A stretch of DNA of 24,309 nucleotides from Bacillota bacterium (GTDB lineage: Bacteria; Bacillota; Clostridia; Lutisporales; Lutisporaceae). The stretch is from the NCBI GenBank assembly GCA_023230985.1, contig JALNWH010000020.1:1-24309 (forward strand), in the 5' to 3' direction. A program made the position numbers and the translations under genes. A model generated the notes under the pieces. It did not search any database, had not been told where the DNA came from, and saw only the letters and a list, made by a program, of their open reading frames with translations. Positions 16,587 through 23,591 of the stretch are shown one piece after another. Each line of letters begins with the position of its first letter. The first letter of the stretch is position 1.

Positions 16587-17519
16587 TTATTCTATATTAC
16601 TTGCACCAAGTTTTTGTAGTAAATCTTCTAATTCTAACGCTTTTGCCCATGAGACTTCAACATATTTTCCATCTTTTTTTGCTAAAGGTACATCCGGGTT
16701 TTCATTATAAAGAAGATCTAGAGTTAACCTTCCTTTTAAACATAGGGGTCTATCAGTGGATGGAGCCTTCGCCCTAACACCTACAATCTTCCCATTTCTC
16801 TTTAATAATTCAAATTCACATCCATATTCGCATCTATTGCAGATAACGTCCTCTTTTTCCAACTCCCAAGATCTAAACTTACCTATTACTCTATTATCCA
16901 ACAAAGCTCCTACCGGGCATACACTTAAGCACCTACCACAGGATACACAAGCAGAATCTGCCAAAGTTCTTTCATTATCTGCGATAATATGAGTCCTATA
17001 CCCTCTATCTCCAAAAGACAAAACACTTCTCTCTTGAACTTGAGCACAAATACTTACACATCTTCCACATAATATACATTTGTTGTCGTCTCTATGTATA
17101 TATGGATTAGATGTGTCTATGTGACTTTCTCTTCTCCAGCCATCATGCTCCACAAAACTAACATCATATCTATATGCATATTCTTGTAGTTTACATTCAC
17201 CGGCTTTATCACAAGTCAAACAATCGTTAGGATGGTTGTCCAAGAGCAGCCTAAGAATCTGTCTCCTTGCATCTACCACTTTTGGGCTTTCAGTATAAAC
17301 TACCATACCTTCGGCAACAGGAAGAACACACGAAGCCTGTAGTGTCCTAGCTTTTTCTACTTCAACTACACATATCCTGCATGCACCTATTTCATTGACA
17401 CCTTTTAAATAACAAAGAGCCGGGATATCAATACCAATAGCCTTTGCCGCATCCATAACAGTCCAGTTTTTAGGAACCCTTGTATGGACGCCGTCAATTG
17501 TCAAATTTACCATTTCCAT
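16587..17519 (-). CDS. Iron-sulfur protein resembling the N-terminal third of FdhA
   Basis: 310 residues that align along their length with FdhA residues 1 to about 300. They include a 2Fe-2S domain (ALCY, GACRICVVEV, ASC), a His-Cys 4Fe-4S segment (HPNDCLTCDKAGEC), two ferredoxin clusters (CILCGRCVSIC, CVSCGRCLSVC), and the 4Fe-4S site of the molybdopterin oxidoreductase family (CNRCEYGC, then LCLKGRL). The protein stops just where the catalytic domain should begin (VSWAKALELEDLL) with a short unrelated tail. All cluster Cys are present, so it looks like a working electron-transfer subunit rather than debris; a truncated duplicate is the alternative. It has a strong promoter and lies 91 bp upstream of fdhA, probably co-transcribed. 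No NuoE/NuoF-like NAD(P)H subunit is nearby. Confidence 0.85.
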   Translation of the reverse strand: MEMVNLTIDGVHTRVPKNWTVMDAAKAIGIDIPALCYLKGVNEIGACRICVVEVEKARTLQASCVLPVAEGMVVYTESPKVVDARRQILRLLLDNHPNDCLTCDKAGECKLQEYAYRYDVSFVEHDGWRRESHIDTSNPYIHRDDNKCILCGRCVSICAQVQERSVLSFGDRGYRTHIIADNERTLADSACVSCGRCLSVCPVGALLDNRVIGKFRSWELEKEDVICNRCEYGCEFELLKRNGKIVGVRAKAPSTDRPLCLKGRLTLDLLYNENPDVPLAKKDGKYVEVSWAKALELEDLLQKLGASNIE

Positions 17520-17564
17520 TTGAGATCCCCCTAATAAAATATTTTAAACGACACTCACAATAAT

Positions 17565-17593
17565 ATGATACCCGATTGTTAAAATAACGTCAA
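17565..17593 (-). promoter_or_regulatory. Promoter of the Fe-S gene and fdhA
   Basis: TTGACG (17588-17593) and TATCAT (17565-17570) are separated by exactly 17 bp on the minus strand, about 45 bp upstream of the ATG. Confidence 0.75.
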
Positions 17594-17631
17594 TAAATAT
17601 TCTATAAAATAAGAGTATTTTCTATTTATTG
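17591..17631. promoter_or_regulatory. 41-bp imperfect palindrome on the -35 box, candidate operator
   Basis: CAATAAATA (17591-17599) and TATTTATTG (17623-17631) are perfect inverted arms, with inner AAAATA/TATTTT arms. The left arm overlaps the -35 hexamer by three bases. It could be a regulator site that controls formate dehydrogenase. It is AT-rich, so chance is possible. No clear terminator follows mogA in this 220-bp gap. Confidence 0.45.
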
Positions 17632-17740
17632 TTTTTTTAGTCTTTAATGCTGATTTTGTAAGGCTTTTAATTGATTCTAATAAGGTAATTTATGCTTTAT
17701 TAGTTGAAAATATAATAATTTAATGACGAATTTAAGAAAT

Positions 17741-18247
17741 TTAATGTCTTGCACAATCACTTGCATCTCCACGGAGTATTTCTATGCCATGCTCAAGTAC
17801 GGGAATAAGTACATCCAGAGATTCCTTTACAGCTTTTGGGCTGCCCGGTAAATTAATAATTAAGGAGCTTTTTCTTATACCGGCAACTGCTCTCGATAAC
17901 ATTGCTTTGGGAGTAATTTTAAGGCTTTCGGCTCTCATGGCTTCCGGTATACCCGGAACAAACTTATTTATAACCTCTAATGTAGCTTCCGGTGTGTTAT
18001 CCCTATGAGAGAACCCCGTACCTCCACTTGTTAATATTAAATCAATATGCAGCTTATCGGCCATTTCTTTTATCACTGACGTAATTGCTTCTTTTTCATC
18101 CGGGACAATATCATATTTTTTTACTGTTCCGCCAATTGGATTTAAAGCTTTTTCGATAGTCGGTCCCGATTTGTCTTCTCTCTCTCCTCTTGATCCTTTA
18201 TCGCTGACAACAACAATACCTATTGTAAATGTAAAATCTTTTCCCAT
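17741..18247 (-). CDS. mogA: Molybdopterin adenylyltransferase (MogA/MoaB family)
   Basis: 168 residues. It activates molybdopterin with AMP before MoeA adds the metal. Motifs: VVVSDKGSRGEREDKSG near the start, LILTSGGTGFSHRDNTPEA near residue 75-93 (the pterin-binding GGTG and the catalytic Asp), and LIINLPGSPKAVKESL near 130. GGAGG is 4 nt before the ATG. It lies 30 bp downstream of moaC in the same transcript. Whether the name mogA or moaB is used, the fold and the motifs are clear. Confidence 0.93.
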   Translation of the reverse strand: MGKDFTFTIGIVVVSDKGSRGEREDKSGPTIEKALNPIGGTVKKYDIVPDEKEAITSVIKEMADKLHIDLILTSGGTGFSHRDNTPEATLEVINKFVPGIPEAMRAESLKITPKAMLSRAVAGIRKSSLIINLPGSPKAVKESLDVLIPVLEHGIEILRGDASDCARH

Positions 18248-18277
18248 TTTTCCTCCTTATATCTTAATCAAAATTGA

Positions 18278-18787
18278 TTAAGATTGCATTGGGGAAAAAT
18301 TGCCCCTGTTAAAATGAAAATCCCCGGATTTACCTCCGGTTTTTTTGACTAAATGTATGTCCGATATAACCATTTCTTTATCCAATGCTTTGCACATATC
18401 ATATATAGTTAAAGCCGCAATCGATACTGCTGCAAGAGCCTCCATCTCCACTCCTGTTACTCCGACAGTCCTTACAGTTGCAATTATATCAACTTTATTA
18501 TTATTTTCGTCTATATTAAACTCTATATCAGCTCCGTAAATATTGATATTATGGCACATGGGAATTATATCAGATGTACTTTTAGCACCCATTATCCCGC
18601 CTATTTGGGCAACGGATAATACATCCCCCTTTTTTATTTTTCCTTCTATTATAGCCATTAAAGTATCTCTATTCATATATATAGAACCTTTAGCAATAGC
18701 TTCTCTTATGCTTTCTTCTTTTTCTGATACATCAACCATCTTTGCATATCCCTCTTCATTTATATGAGTAAATCCTTCCAAACCCAT
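18278..18787 (-). CDS. moaC: Cyclic pyranopterin monophosphate synthase
   Basis: 169 residues. It completes the conversion of the MoaA product to cPMP. Family blocks: FTHINEEGYAKMVDVSEK at the N-terminus, IMGAKSTSDIIPMCHNI (about 65-81), TVGVTGVEMEALAAVSIAAL (about 111-130) and the C-terminal KKTGGKSGDF with the catalytic Lys. The start is uncertain: the ATG at 18787 is only 2 nt from GGAGG, while a TTG at 18781 is 8 nt away and may be the true start. It is the first gene of a moaC-mogA pair. Confidence 0.94.
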   Translation of the reverse strand: MGLEGFTHINEEGYAKMVDVSEKEESIREAIAKGSIYMNRDTLMAIIEGKIKKGDVLSVAQIGGIMGAKSTSDIIPMCHNINIYGADIEFNIDENNNKVDIIATVRTVGVTGVEMEALAAVSIAALTIYDMCKALDKEMVISDIHLVKKTGGKSGDFHFNRGNFSPMQS

Positions 18788-18813
18788 AACCTCCAATACA
18801 ATTTCTTTTCTAT

Positions 18814-18842
18814 ATTATACTTCCTTTTGCAAAATTAAACCA
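18814..18842 (-). promoter_or_regulatory. Candidate promoter of moaC-mogA
   Basis: A perfect TATAAT (18814-18819) lies about 27 bp upstream of the start. The best -35 at 17 bp is a poor TGGTTT (18837-18842), so an activator may be needed. Confidence 0.4.
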
Positions 18843-18872
18843 GATATTCGGAAGTTAAAAGCTAAGAACTAA

Positions 18873-18896
18873 AAAAAGCGGCTTTCGCCGCTTTTT
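18873..18896. terminator. Terminator of groES-groEL
   Basis: AGCGGC pairs with GCCGCT around TTTC, flanked by A- and T-runs that extend the stem. It begins 2 bp past the groEL stop. Confidence 0.9.
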
Positions 18897-18897
18897 A

Positions 18898-20526
18898 TTA
18901 ATACATACCCATATCTCCCATTCCGCCGCCGGGCATCATAGGTTTTTCTTCTTCCGGTATATCTGTAATAATACTTTCTGTTGTCAATAACATCGCAGAT
19001 ATGGAAGCCGCATTTTGTAATGCTGATCTTGTTACCTTAGTTGGATCAACTATTCCGGCCTCTATCATATTTGTATATTTGTCATGTAATGCGTCAAACC
19101 CATTTCCTATTTCGCTGTTAACAACCTTCTCTACAATTATTGAACCTTCTTTACCGGCATTTTCAGCTATCTGTCTTAGTGGTTCTTCCAATGCTCTTTT
19201 GACAATCTGCATGCCTGTTTTTTCATCGCCATCAGCTTTTTCAATCAATTCACATACAGCAGGTATTGTATTTAGAAGTGCCACTCCGCCACCGGGTACT
19301 ATGCCTTCCTCTACTGCAGCTCTTGTAGCCGCTAATGCGTCTTCTATTCTTAATTTTCTTTCTTTCAGTTCAGTCTCTGTAGCTGCACCTACTTTAATCA
19401 CTGCAACCCCGCCAGCTAATTTTGCCAATCTTTCTTGAAGTTTTTCTTTGTCAAAGTCAGAAGTAGTTTCTTCAATCTGTGCTTTTATTTGTTTTATTCT
19501 GTCTTTAATTACCTGAGCTTCGCCTGCGCCATCAACTATTATTGTATTTTCTTTTTGAATCTTTACTTGTCTTGCTTTACCTAATTGTTCAATTTGAACA
19601 TCTTTAAGTTCTAATCCTAATTCTTCAGATATTACTTGGCCGCCGGTTAAAATAGCGATATCATCCAGCATAGCTTTTCTTCTGTCACCAAATCCCGGTG
19701 CTTTTACCGCCACACAAGTAAATGTTCCCCTTAGTTTATTAACGATTAGAGTTGCTAGTGCTTCTCCTTCAACATCTTCAGCAATTATCAAAAGTTTCTT
19801 TCCTTGCTGTACCATTTGCTCAAGTATTGGAAGTAGTTCTTGTATATTGGAAATTTTCTTGTCTGTTATAAGTATATAGGCATCATCAAATACCGCTTCC
19901 ATCTTTTCAGTATCGGTAATCATGTAAGGAGATACATACCCTCTATCAAATTGCATACCTTCTACAATATCTAATGTAGTGCCGAAAGTATTAGATTCTT
20001 CTACTGTAATAACTCCGTCTTTTCCTACTTTCTCCATCGCTTCTGAAATGATATCCCCTATAGTTTCATCCGCAGCGGATATTGAAGCTACTTGTGCAAT
20101 AGCAGATTTGCTTTCAATGGGCTTTGAGGTTTTCTTCAATCCTTCTACTGAAGCCTCTACTGCTAAATTAATACCTTTTTGCAAAATTATTGGATTTGCG
20201 CCTGCTGCTACATTTTTTAAGCCTTCTCTTATTATTGCTTGTGCCAATAAAGTTGCAGTTGTAGTTCCATCACCGGCAACATCATTTGTTTTAGTTGCAA
20301 CTTCTTTAACAAGTTGAGCTCCCATATTTTCAAAAGGATCCTCTAGCTCGACTTCTCTAGCTATTGTCACACCGTCATTGGTAATAAGGGGTGAACCGAA
20401 TTTTTTATCTAAAACAACATTTCTTCCTTTAGGCCCTAGTGTTATTTTCACTGTATTTGCAAGTTCATTAACTCCTCTTTCCAGAGCCCTTCTAGCATCT
20501 TCACTAAACTTAATTTGTTTTGCCAT
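18898..20526 (-). CDS. groEL: 60-kDa chaperonin GroEL
   Basis: 542 residues, the normal length. It forms the double-ring ATP-dependent folding chamber in the cytosol. It begins AKQIKFSEDARRALERGV, carries the nucleotide-binding VKITLGPKGRNVVL and AGDGTTTATLLA blocks and the family signature around AAVEEGIVPGGGVALL, and ends in the flexible GGM repeat tail (MPGGGMGDMGMY). GGAGGG precedes the ATG. It follows groES by 17 bp. Confidence 0.99.
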   Translation of the reverse strand: MAKQIKFSEDARRALERGVNELANTVKITLGPKGRNVVLDKKFGSPLITNDGVTIAREVELEDPFENMGAQLVKEVATKTNDVAGDGTTTATLLAQAIIREGLKNVAAGANPIILQKGINLAVEASVEGLKKTSKPIESKSAIAQVASISAADETIGDIISEAMEKVGKDGVITVEESNTFGTTLDIVEGMQFDRGYVSPYMITDTEKMEAVFDDAYILITDKKISNIQELLPILEQMVQQGKKLLIIAEDVEGEALATLIVNKLRGTFTCVAVKAPGFGDRRKAMLDDIAILTGGQVISEELGLELKDVQIEQLGKARQVKIQKENTIIVDGAGEAQVIKDRIKQIKAQIEETTSDFDKEKLQERLAKLAGGVAVIKVGAATETELKERKLRIEDALAATRAAVEEGIVPGGGVALLNTIPAVCELIEKADGDEKTGMQIVKRALEEPLRQIAENAGKEGSIIVEKVVNSEIGNGFDALHDKYTNMIEAGIVDPTKVTRSALQNAASISAMLLTTESIITDIPEEEKPMMPGGGMGDMGMY

Positions 20527-20543
20527 TTTATACCCTCCTTTAA

Positions 20544-20828
20544 TTATTCAACGATTGCAAGCACGTCATTTTGTCTTAAAATTAAGTATTCTTCTTCTTC
20601 GATTTTCACTTCTGTACCTGCGTATTTGGAATATATGACTTTGTCTCCAACTTTTAATTCCAATGGTACTCTTTTACCTTCAATCAATTCACCTGAACCT
20701 ACCGCTAATACCTCGCCTTGCATAGGCTTTTCTTTTGCTGAGCCGGGTAATACTATCCCGCTTTTTGTCGTCTCTTGAGTTTCGATAGCTTTAATAACAA
20801 CTCTGTCTCCTAATGGTTTAATATTCAT
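20544..20828 (-). CDS. groES: 10-kDa co-chaperonin GroES
   Basis: 94 residues. It forms the heptameric lid of GroEL. It begins MNIKPLGDRVVIK, and the mobile loop TTKSGIVLPGSAKEKP is at about 18-33, followed by GKRVPLELKVGDKVIYSKY. AGGAGGG lies before the ATG. It is the first gene of the operon and its promoter carries a CIRCE operator. Confidence 0.98.
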   Translation of the reverse strand: MNIKPLGDRVVIKAIETQETTKSGIVLPGSAKEKPMQGEVLAVGSGELIEGKRVPLELKVGDKVIYSKYAGTEVKIEEEEYLILRQNDVLAIVE

Positions 20829-20874
20829 TAATAACCCTCCTTAAAGTTTTATTTACATACTATGTATTTTATTA

Positions 20875-20901
20875 TTAGCACTCAGTGTCACTGAGTGCTA
20901 A
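20875..20901. promoter_or_regulatory. CIRCE operator (HrcA site) of groES-groEL
   Basis: TTAGCACTC - 9 nt - GAGTGCTAA, both arms perfect. The 9-nt spacer AGTGTCACT is itself palindromic, extending the arms to 13 bp around a single base. A TATAAT -10 box (20906-20911, minus) lies 4 bp upstream, so HrcA would cover the transcription start. The -35 is unclear. Confidence 0.97.
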
Positions 20902-21092
20902 TTACATTATAATAATAATTAAAGCTTATAATTATCGCAAATATTAATTTACCCAATTTAGGCATTTTTCATGTTAATATATCTCATTATCTCAATTTTG
21001 CTCTATCTTGCATTGTTTTTCTAAAATTAGTTTTTCTCTCCTTATAAAATCAACACTTCTATATTATTCATATCCAATTCCTAGTATTTCCA

Positions 21093-21132
21093 TTATGATG
21101 AATTTTATTAATTTTTATGTTATTCATCATAA
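21093..21132. repeat. 11-bp perfect inverted repeat next to copy B
   Basis: TTATGATGAAT (21093-21103) and ATTCATCATAA (21122-21132) are perfect arms around an 18-nt AT-rich loop. No T-run follows on either strand. It lies 17 bp upstream of copy B and has no counterpart beside copy A. Confidence 0.6.
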
Positions 21133-21149
21133 GTGACTATAACACGTTT

Positions 21150-21291
21150 GTTACAGTTCAGACATTGCATATATTTATATTTTTTATTGTAGACTGTTAA
21201 TATTTGATTAAGATTGTGTTGTGGGTAAAGGTGGACTCAGCAATCGTAGCAAATATAATAAGCTATGCTATGGTTATGCCTGCGCAGTAAC
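21150..21291 (+). repeat. Copy B of a two-copy 142-150 nt element
   Basis: Aligns with 12027-12176 (minus). The 30-nt core is 21235-21264. A stem GATTGT (21212-21217) with GCAATC (21240-21245) corresponds to the stem in copy A with a C-G to U-G change and an A-C mismatch replaced by G-C. The ends GTTACAGTTCAGACAT and, inverted, GTTACTGCGCAGGCAT match at 12 of 16 bases. No clear flanking duplication. A short GTTGTGG is repeated inside and just past the right end. Confidence 0.8.
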
Positions 21292-21329
21292 GTTGTGGAA
21301 AGATAAATAATTTTAATTGTTTTAATCCA

Positions 21330-21358
21330 TTGAAATATCTAAATTTTTCCTGTATAAT
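21330..21358 (+). promoter_or_regulatory. Promoter of the ytxH-like gene
   Basis: TTGAAA (21330-21335), 17 bp, TATAAT (21353-21358). It lies after copy B, so copy B is not needed in the mRNA leader of the gene. Confidence 0.8.
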
Positions 21359-21401
21359 TACAGATAATTATATATAAAATAAGTTAAAAGGAGGGTTACT
21401 A

Positions 21402-21785
21402 ATGTCCATTAAAGAGGTTTTAAATAGAGCAAAAAGAGGCAAGAGAAAAGCAAAAGCAGTCGAAACTGCAAAGAAGGTAGGTACGGGTCTTGGAGTAGGA
21501 GCTGCTATTGGAAGTGCCTTAGGTGTATTATTTGCTCCCAAATCCGGTAAAGAAACAAGGCAGGATATTGCCGATACTGCAAAAACTTCAGTAGAGAATA
21601 TTAAAGTCGGTGCTAATGAAGCAAGTGCAAAAATAGTTAAAGTTATAGAAGACGGAAAAGAACGAATAGCAAGTATTAAAAAAACACATCCTGAAGTTGA
21701 GCAAGTTAGTACTGAAGAAGGGTGTATAGAAGAATGTGCTGATGAAGAGTGTTCTGAGAAATGTGAAGAAACCGATGAACAGTAG
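21402..21785 (+). CDS. YtxH-like protein with acidic Cys-rich tail
   Basis: 127 residues. A basic start (KRGKRKAKAVETAKK) leads to a Gly/Ala-rich hydrophobic segment (GTGLGVGAAIGSALGVLFAP, about 27-46) and the typical PKSGKETRQDI motif. A helical region follows to about residue 95. The last 24 residues are acidic with four Cys in a CxxxCxxxxCxxxC pattern. YtxH-family proteins are small membrane-associated envelope or general-stress proteins of unknown mechanism. The Cys tail is not a feature I associate with the family and could bind metal (inference). AAAGGAGGG precedes the ATG. It is the first of two plus-strand genes. Confidence 0.85.
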   Translation: MSIKEVLNRAKRGKRKAKAVETAKKVGTGLGVGAAIGSALGVLFAPKSGKETRQDIADTAKTSVENIKVGANEASAKIVKVIEDGKERIASIKKTHPEVEQVSTEEGCIEECADEECSEKCEETDEQ

Positions 21786-21827
21786 AGAATAATGCATGAT
21801 TAATTTAAGAGAAATGGGGAATAAACA

Positions 21828-22202
21828 ATGATTTCGTACAAAGATTTGGGATTGCTTATACTCTTTTTGATTATCTCGGGTGTCGGCGTTTATACCTTCA
21901 TAACATTAAACAATTTAAACGGAATTTTAAAAAGAGTAAGAGAGCTGATGGATAAAAATTCATCAAATATTGATAAAACTCTGGACAGGCTGCCTTCTAT
22001 TGCTAGTAATGTTGATGATGCAACAGCAAAAATAAAAGATGAGGTAGAAAATGCGGGTGATGCTGTCGGATTGATTAGTGAAACCGTTACAGATACCGTT
22101 TTATCGGTAAGCGATGGCACACAGGAAGTGATAGAGTACATAAGAATAATAGCTCAAATAATTAAGATAATAATTAATACTTTTTTTAAAAAAAGTAAGT
22201 AA
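21828..22202 (+). CDS. DUF948-like membrane-anchored coiled-coil protein
   Basis: 124 residues. One membrane segment (about 7-27, LGLLILFLIISGVGVYTFIT) is followed by a long heptad-rich helix (about 30-105: LNGILKRVRELMDKN, IASNVDDATAKIKDEVENAG) and a second hydrophobic stretch near the basic end (IAQIIKIIINTFFKKSK). This matches the DUF948 pattern, often found next to YtxH proteins in Firmicutes. The role is unknown; an envelope or stress function is inferred from the pairing. The start follows GGGGAATAAACA. It is 42 bp past the ytxH-like gene. Confidence 0.75.
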   Translation: MISYKDLGLLILFLIISGVGVYTFITLNNLNGILKRVRELMDKNSSNIDKTLDRLPSIASNVDDATAKIKDEVENAGDAVGLISETVTDTVLSVSDGTQEVIEYIRIIAQIIKIIINTFFKKSK

Positions 22203-22231
22203 AAAGGGGCAACATAACGTTAGCCCCTTTT
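22202..22231. terminator. Bidirectional terminator between convergent genes
   Basis: AAAAGGGGC pairs with GCCCCTTTT, and AAC/GTT can extend the stem inside. A- and T-runs are on both sides. It serves the DUF948-like gene and the Mrp-family gene, which converge here. Confidence 0.88.
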
Positions 22232-22248
22232 CATAACTCGGTTTAGTG

Positions 22249-23112
22249 CTATTTATTAAAATGTGTTTCTATAAAATTCATTGCCTCTATTAAATCATTA
22301 TTTTTCGTTTTTTCAATCTCGCCTTTATCACAGGCCTCTGCAACTTGCGGATCTATTGCCATCTTTGCTAATACCTTTAATCCCAATTCCGATGCTATTT
22401 CATCTATATGGCTGTCACCAAAAAGCTTGATTTCCTTGCCGCAATCAGGACATTTCACATAACTCATATTTTCTACAATACCTAAAACCGGTATTCCCAT
22501 TGATACTGCCATATTATATGCTTTGCGGACTATTAAATGGACTAAATCCTGAGGTGATGCCACAACAATAATCCCATCCAGAGGTATGGATTGAAATACA
22601 GTTAAAGGCACATCGCCTGTTCCCGGAGGCATATCAAGAAATAAATAATCCAAATCTCCCCATACAACATCGCTCCAAAACTGTTTAACGACGTTAGAAA
22701 TTAACGGACCTCTCCATATAACCGGGGAATCTTCATTATCCAGTAAAAGGTTTACAGACATAATCTTAATACCTTCTTTTGTATGTTCAGGATATATACC
22801 TTCCTTGCTTCCCAGAGCTTTTTTATTAATTCCAAACATTTTGGGGATAGAGGGTCCTGTTATATCAGTGTCCATAACCCCGACACTGTAACCTTTTCTT
22901 CTTGCAAGTACTGCTAACATTGAAGTAACTAATGATTTACCTACTCCGCCTTTTCCGCTAATTACACCAATTACTTTTTTAATGGAGTTTTCTTTATGAG
23001 TATCTACACGAAAATCATCTGATTTAGGTGTTTGCTGTCCTGTACTACAGCTGCTGCATGTACTCCCTTCCCCGCACTTTTGTGTTTCACAATTTGATTC
23101 TGTTTTATTCAT
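22249..23112 (-). CDS. Mrp/NBP35-family P-loop ATPase, probable Fe-S carrier
   Basis: 287 residues. A Cys-rich N-terminus (C8, C13, C19, C22) precedes the deviant Walker A GKGGVGKS at 53-60. Then come MDTDITGPSIPKMFG, PVIWRGPLISN, DYLFLDMPPGTGD (Walker B region), and a CPDC pair near residue 220 with a following KEIKLFG. The CxxC binds a bridging 4Fe-4S cluster at the dimer interface in this family, which carries clusters to target enzymes. The N-terminal Cys set could hold a second cluster (inference). GGAG lies 10 nt before the ATG. It is 32 bp downstream of the MerR-type gene, probably co-transcribed. Formate dehydrogenase is a plausible client, but nothing in the sequence shows this. Confidence 0.93.
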   Translation of the reverse strand: MNKTESNCETQKCGEGSTCSSCSTGQQTPKSDDFRVDTHKENSIKKVIGVISGKGGVGKSLVTSMLAVLARRKGYSVGVMDTDITGPSIPKMFGINKKALGSKEGIYPEHTKEGIKIMSVNLLLDNEDSPVIWRGPLISNVVKQFWSDVVWGDLDYLFLDMPPGTGDVPLTVFQSIPLDGIIVVASPQDLVHLIVRKAYNMAVSMGIPVLGIVENMSYVKCPDCGKEIKLFGDSHIDEIASELGLKVLAKMAIDPQVAEACDKGEIEKTKNNDLIEAMNFIETHFNK

Positions 23113-23144
23113 ATCTTTACATCTCCTATTTTATAGTCTTGGAA

Positions 23145-23570
23145 TCATTCAAAATCTTTATTACATTCATTACAATCCATACAAATTTTGAATATATTGC
23201 ATGAATTGCATATTTCCGATTTATCACTGATAATTAAACAATAAGTATTTTCTTTTTTCCAACAAAGCTTGGATTCGTTTACCATAACACTGCTGTTTTT
23301 TAATGCACCGCCTTTGCAGTCTTTATTATACCAGCAGGGATACATTGATATAATATGCTTAGCACCGGCTAGATTCAAACCTTTCTCATCCAGTAAGTAT
23401 TTTATGAATTTTAATCTTTTCAAATCATTATTTGTGTATTTTCTTTGATAACCCCGTCTATCAGGCTTTATTAAATCATTTTTTTCCCACACACGTAATG
23501 TTTCAGGATGTTCACATATAAACCGGGCAACTGTTCCAATAGTATAAACAGCAGTATCTTCATCAAACAT
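23145..23570 (-). CDS. MerR-family regulator with Cys-rich C-terminus
   Basis: 141 residues. Residues about 8-75 are the MerR winged helix (YTIGTVARFICEHPETLRVWEK, then RKYTNNDLKRLKFIKYLL). The remaining half lacks a standard effector domain. It carries nine Cys: CWYNKDC, CWKKENTYC, and a terminal CNSC-x5-C-xx-C-xx-C cluster; a tenth is in the HTH. The repeated CW...C layout suggests metal or Fe-S binding (inference). A redox, iron or cluster-status sensor would fit its position just upstream of an Fe-S carrier gene. A GAGGAG site precedes the ATG. It starts 21 bp after the glutamate-synthase-like gene, so the three may form one operon. Confidence 0.88.
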   Translation of the reverse strand: MFDEDTAVYTIGTVARFICEHPETLRVWEKNDLIKPDRRGYQRKYTNNDLKRLKFIKYLLDEKGLNLAGAKHIISMYPCWYNKDCKGGALKNSSVMVNESKLCWKKENTYCLIISDKSEICNSCNIFKICMDCNECNKDFE

Positions 23571-23591
23571 AATAACCTACTCCTCGTATCC

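Larger units (their letters stand above)
20912..21401. other. Intergenic region between groES and the ytxH-like gene
   Basis: Together with the groE control region this is a 573-bp divergent gap with no supported gene. It contains an 11-bp inverted repeat (21093-21132), copy B of the two-copy element (21150-21291) and the promoter of the ytxH-like gene (21330-21358). From 20912 to 21092 I see only AT-rich sequence. Confidence 0.6.

Noticed and set aside
18873..18896. Repeat unit or small RNA from the GC-rich hairpin
   Set aside because: Its position right after groEL and the flanking A/T runs fit an ordinary terminator.
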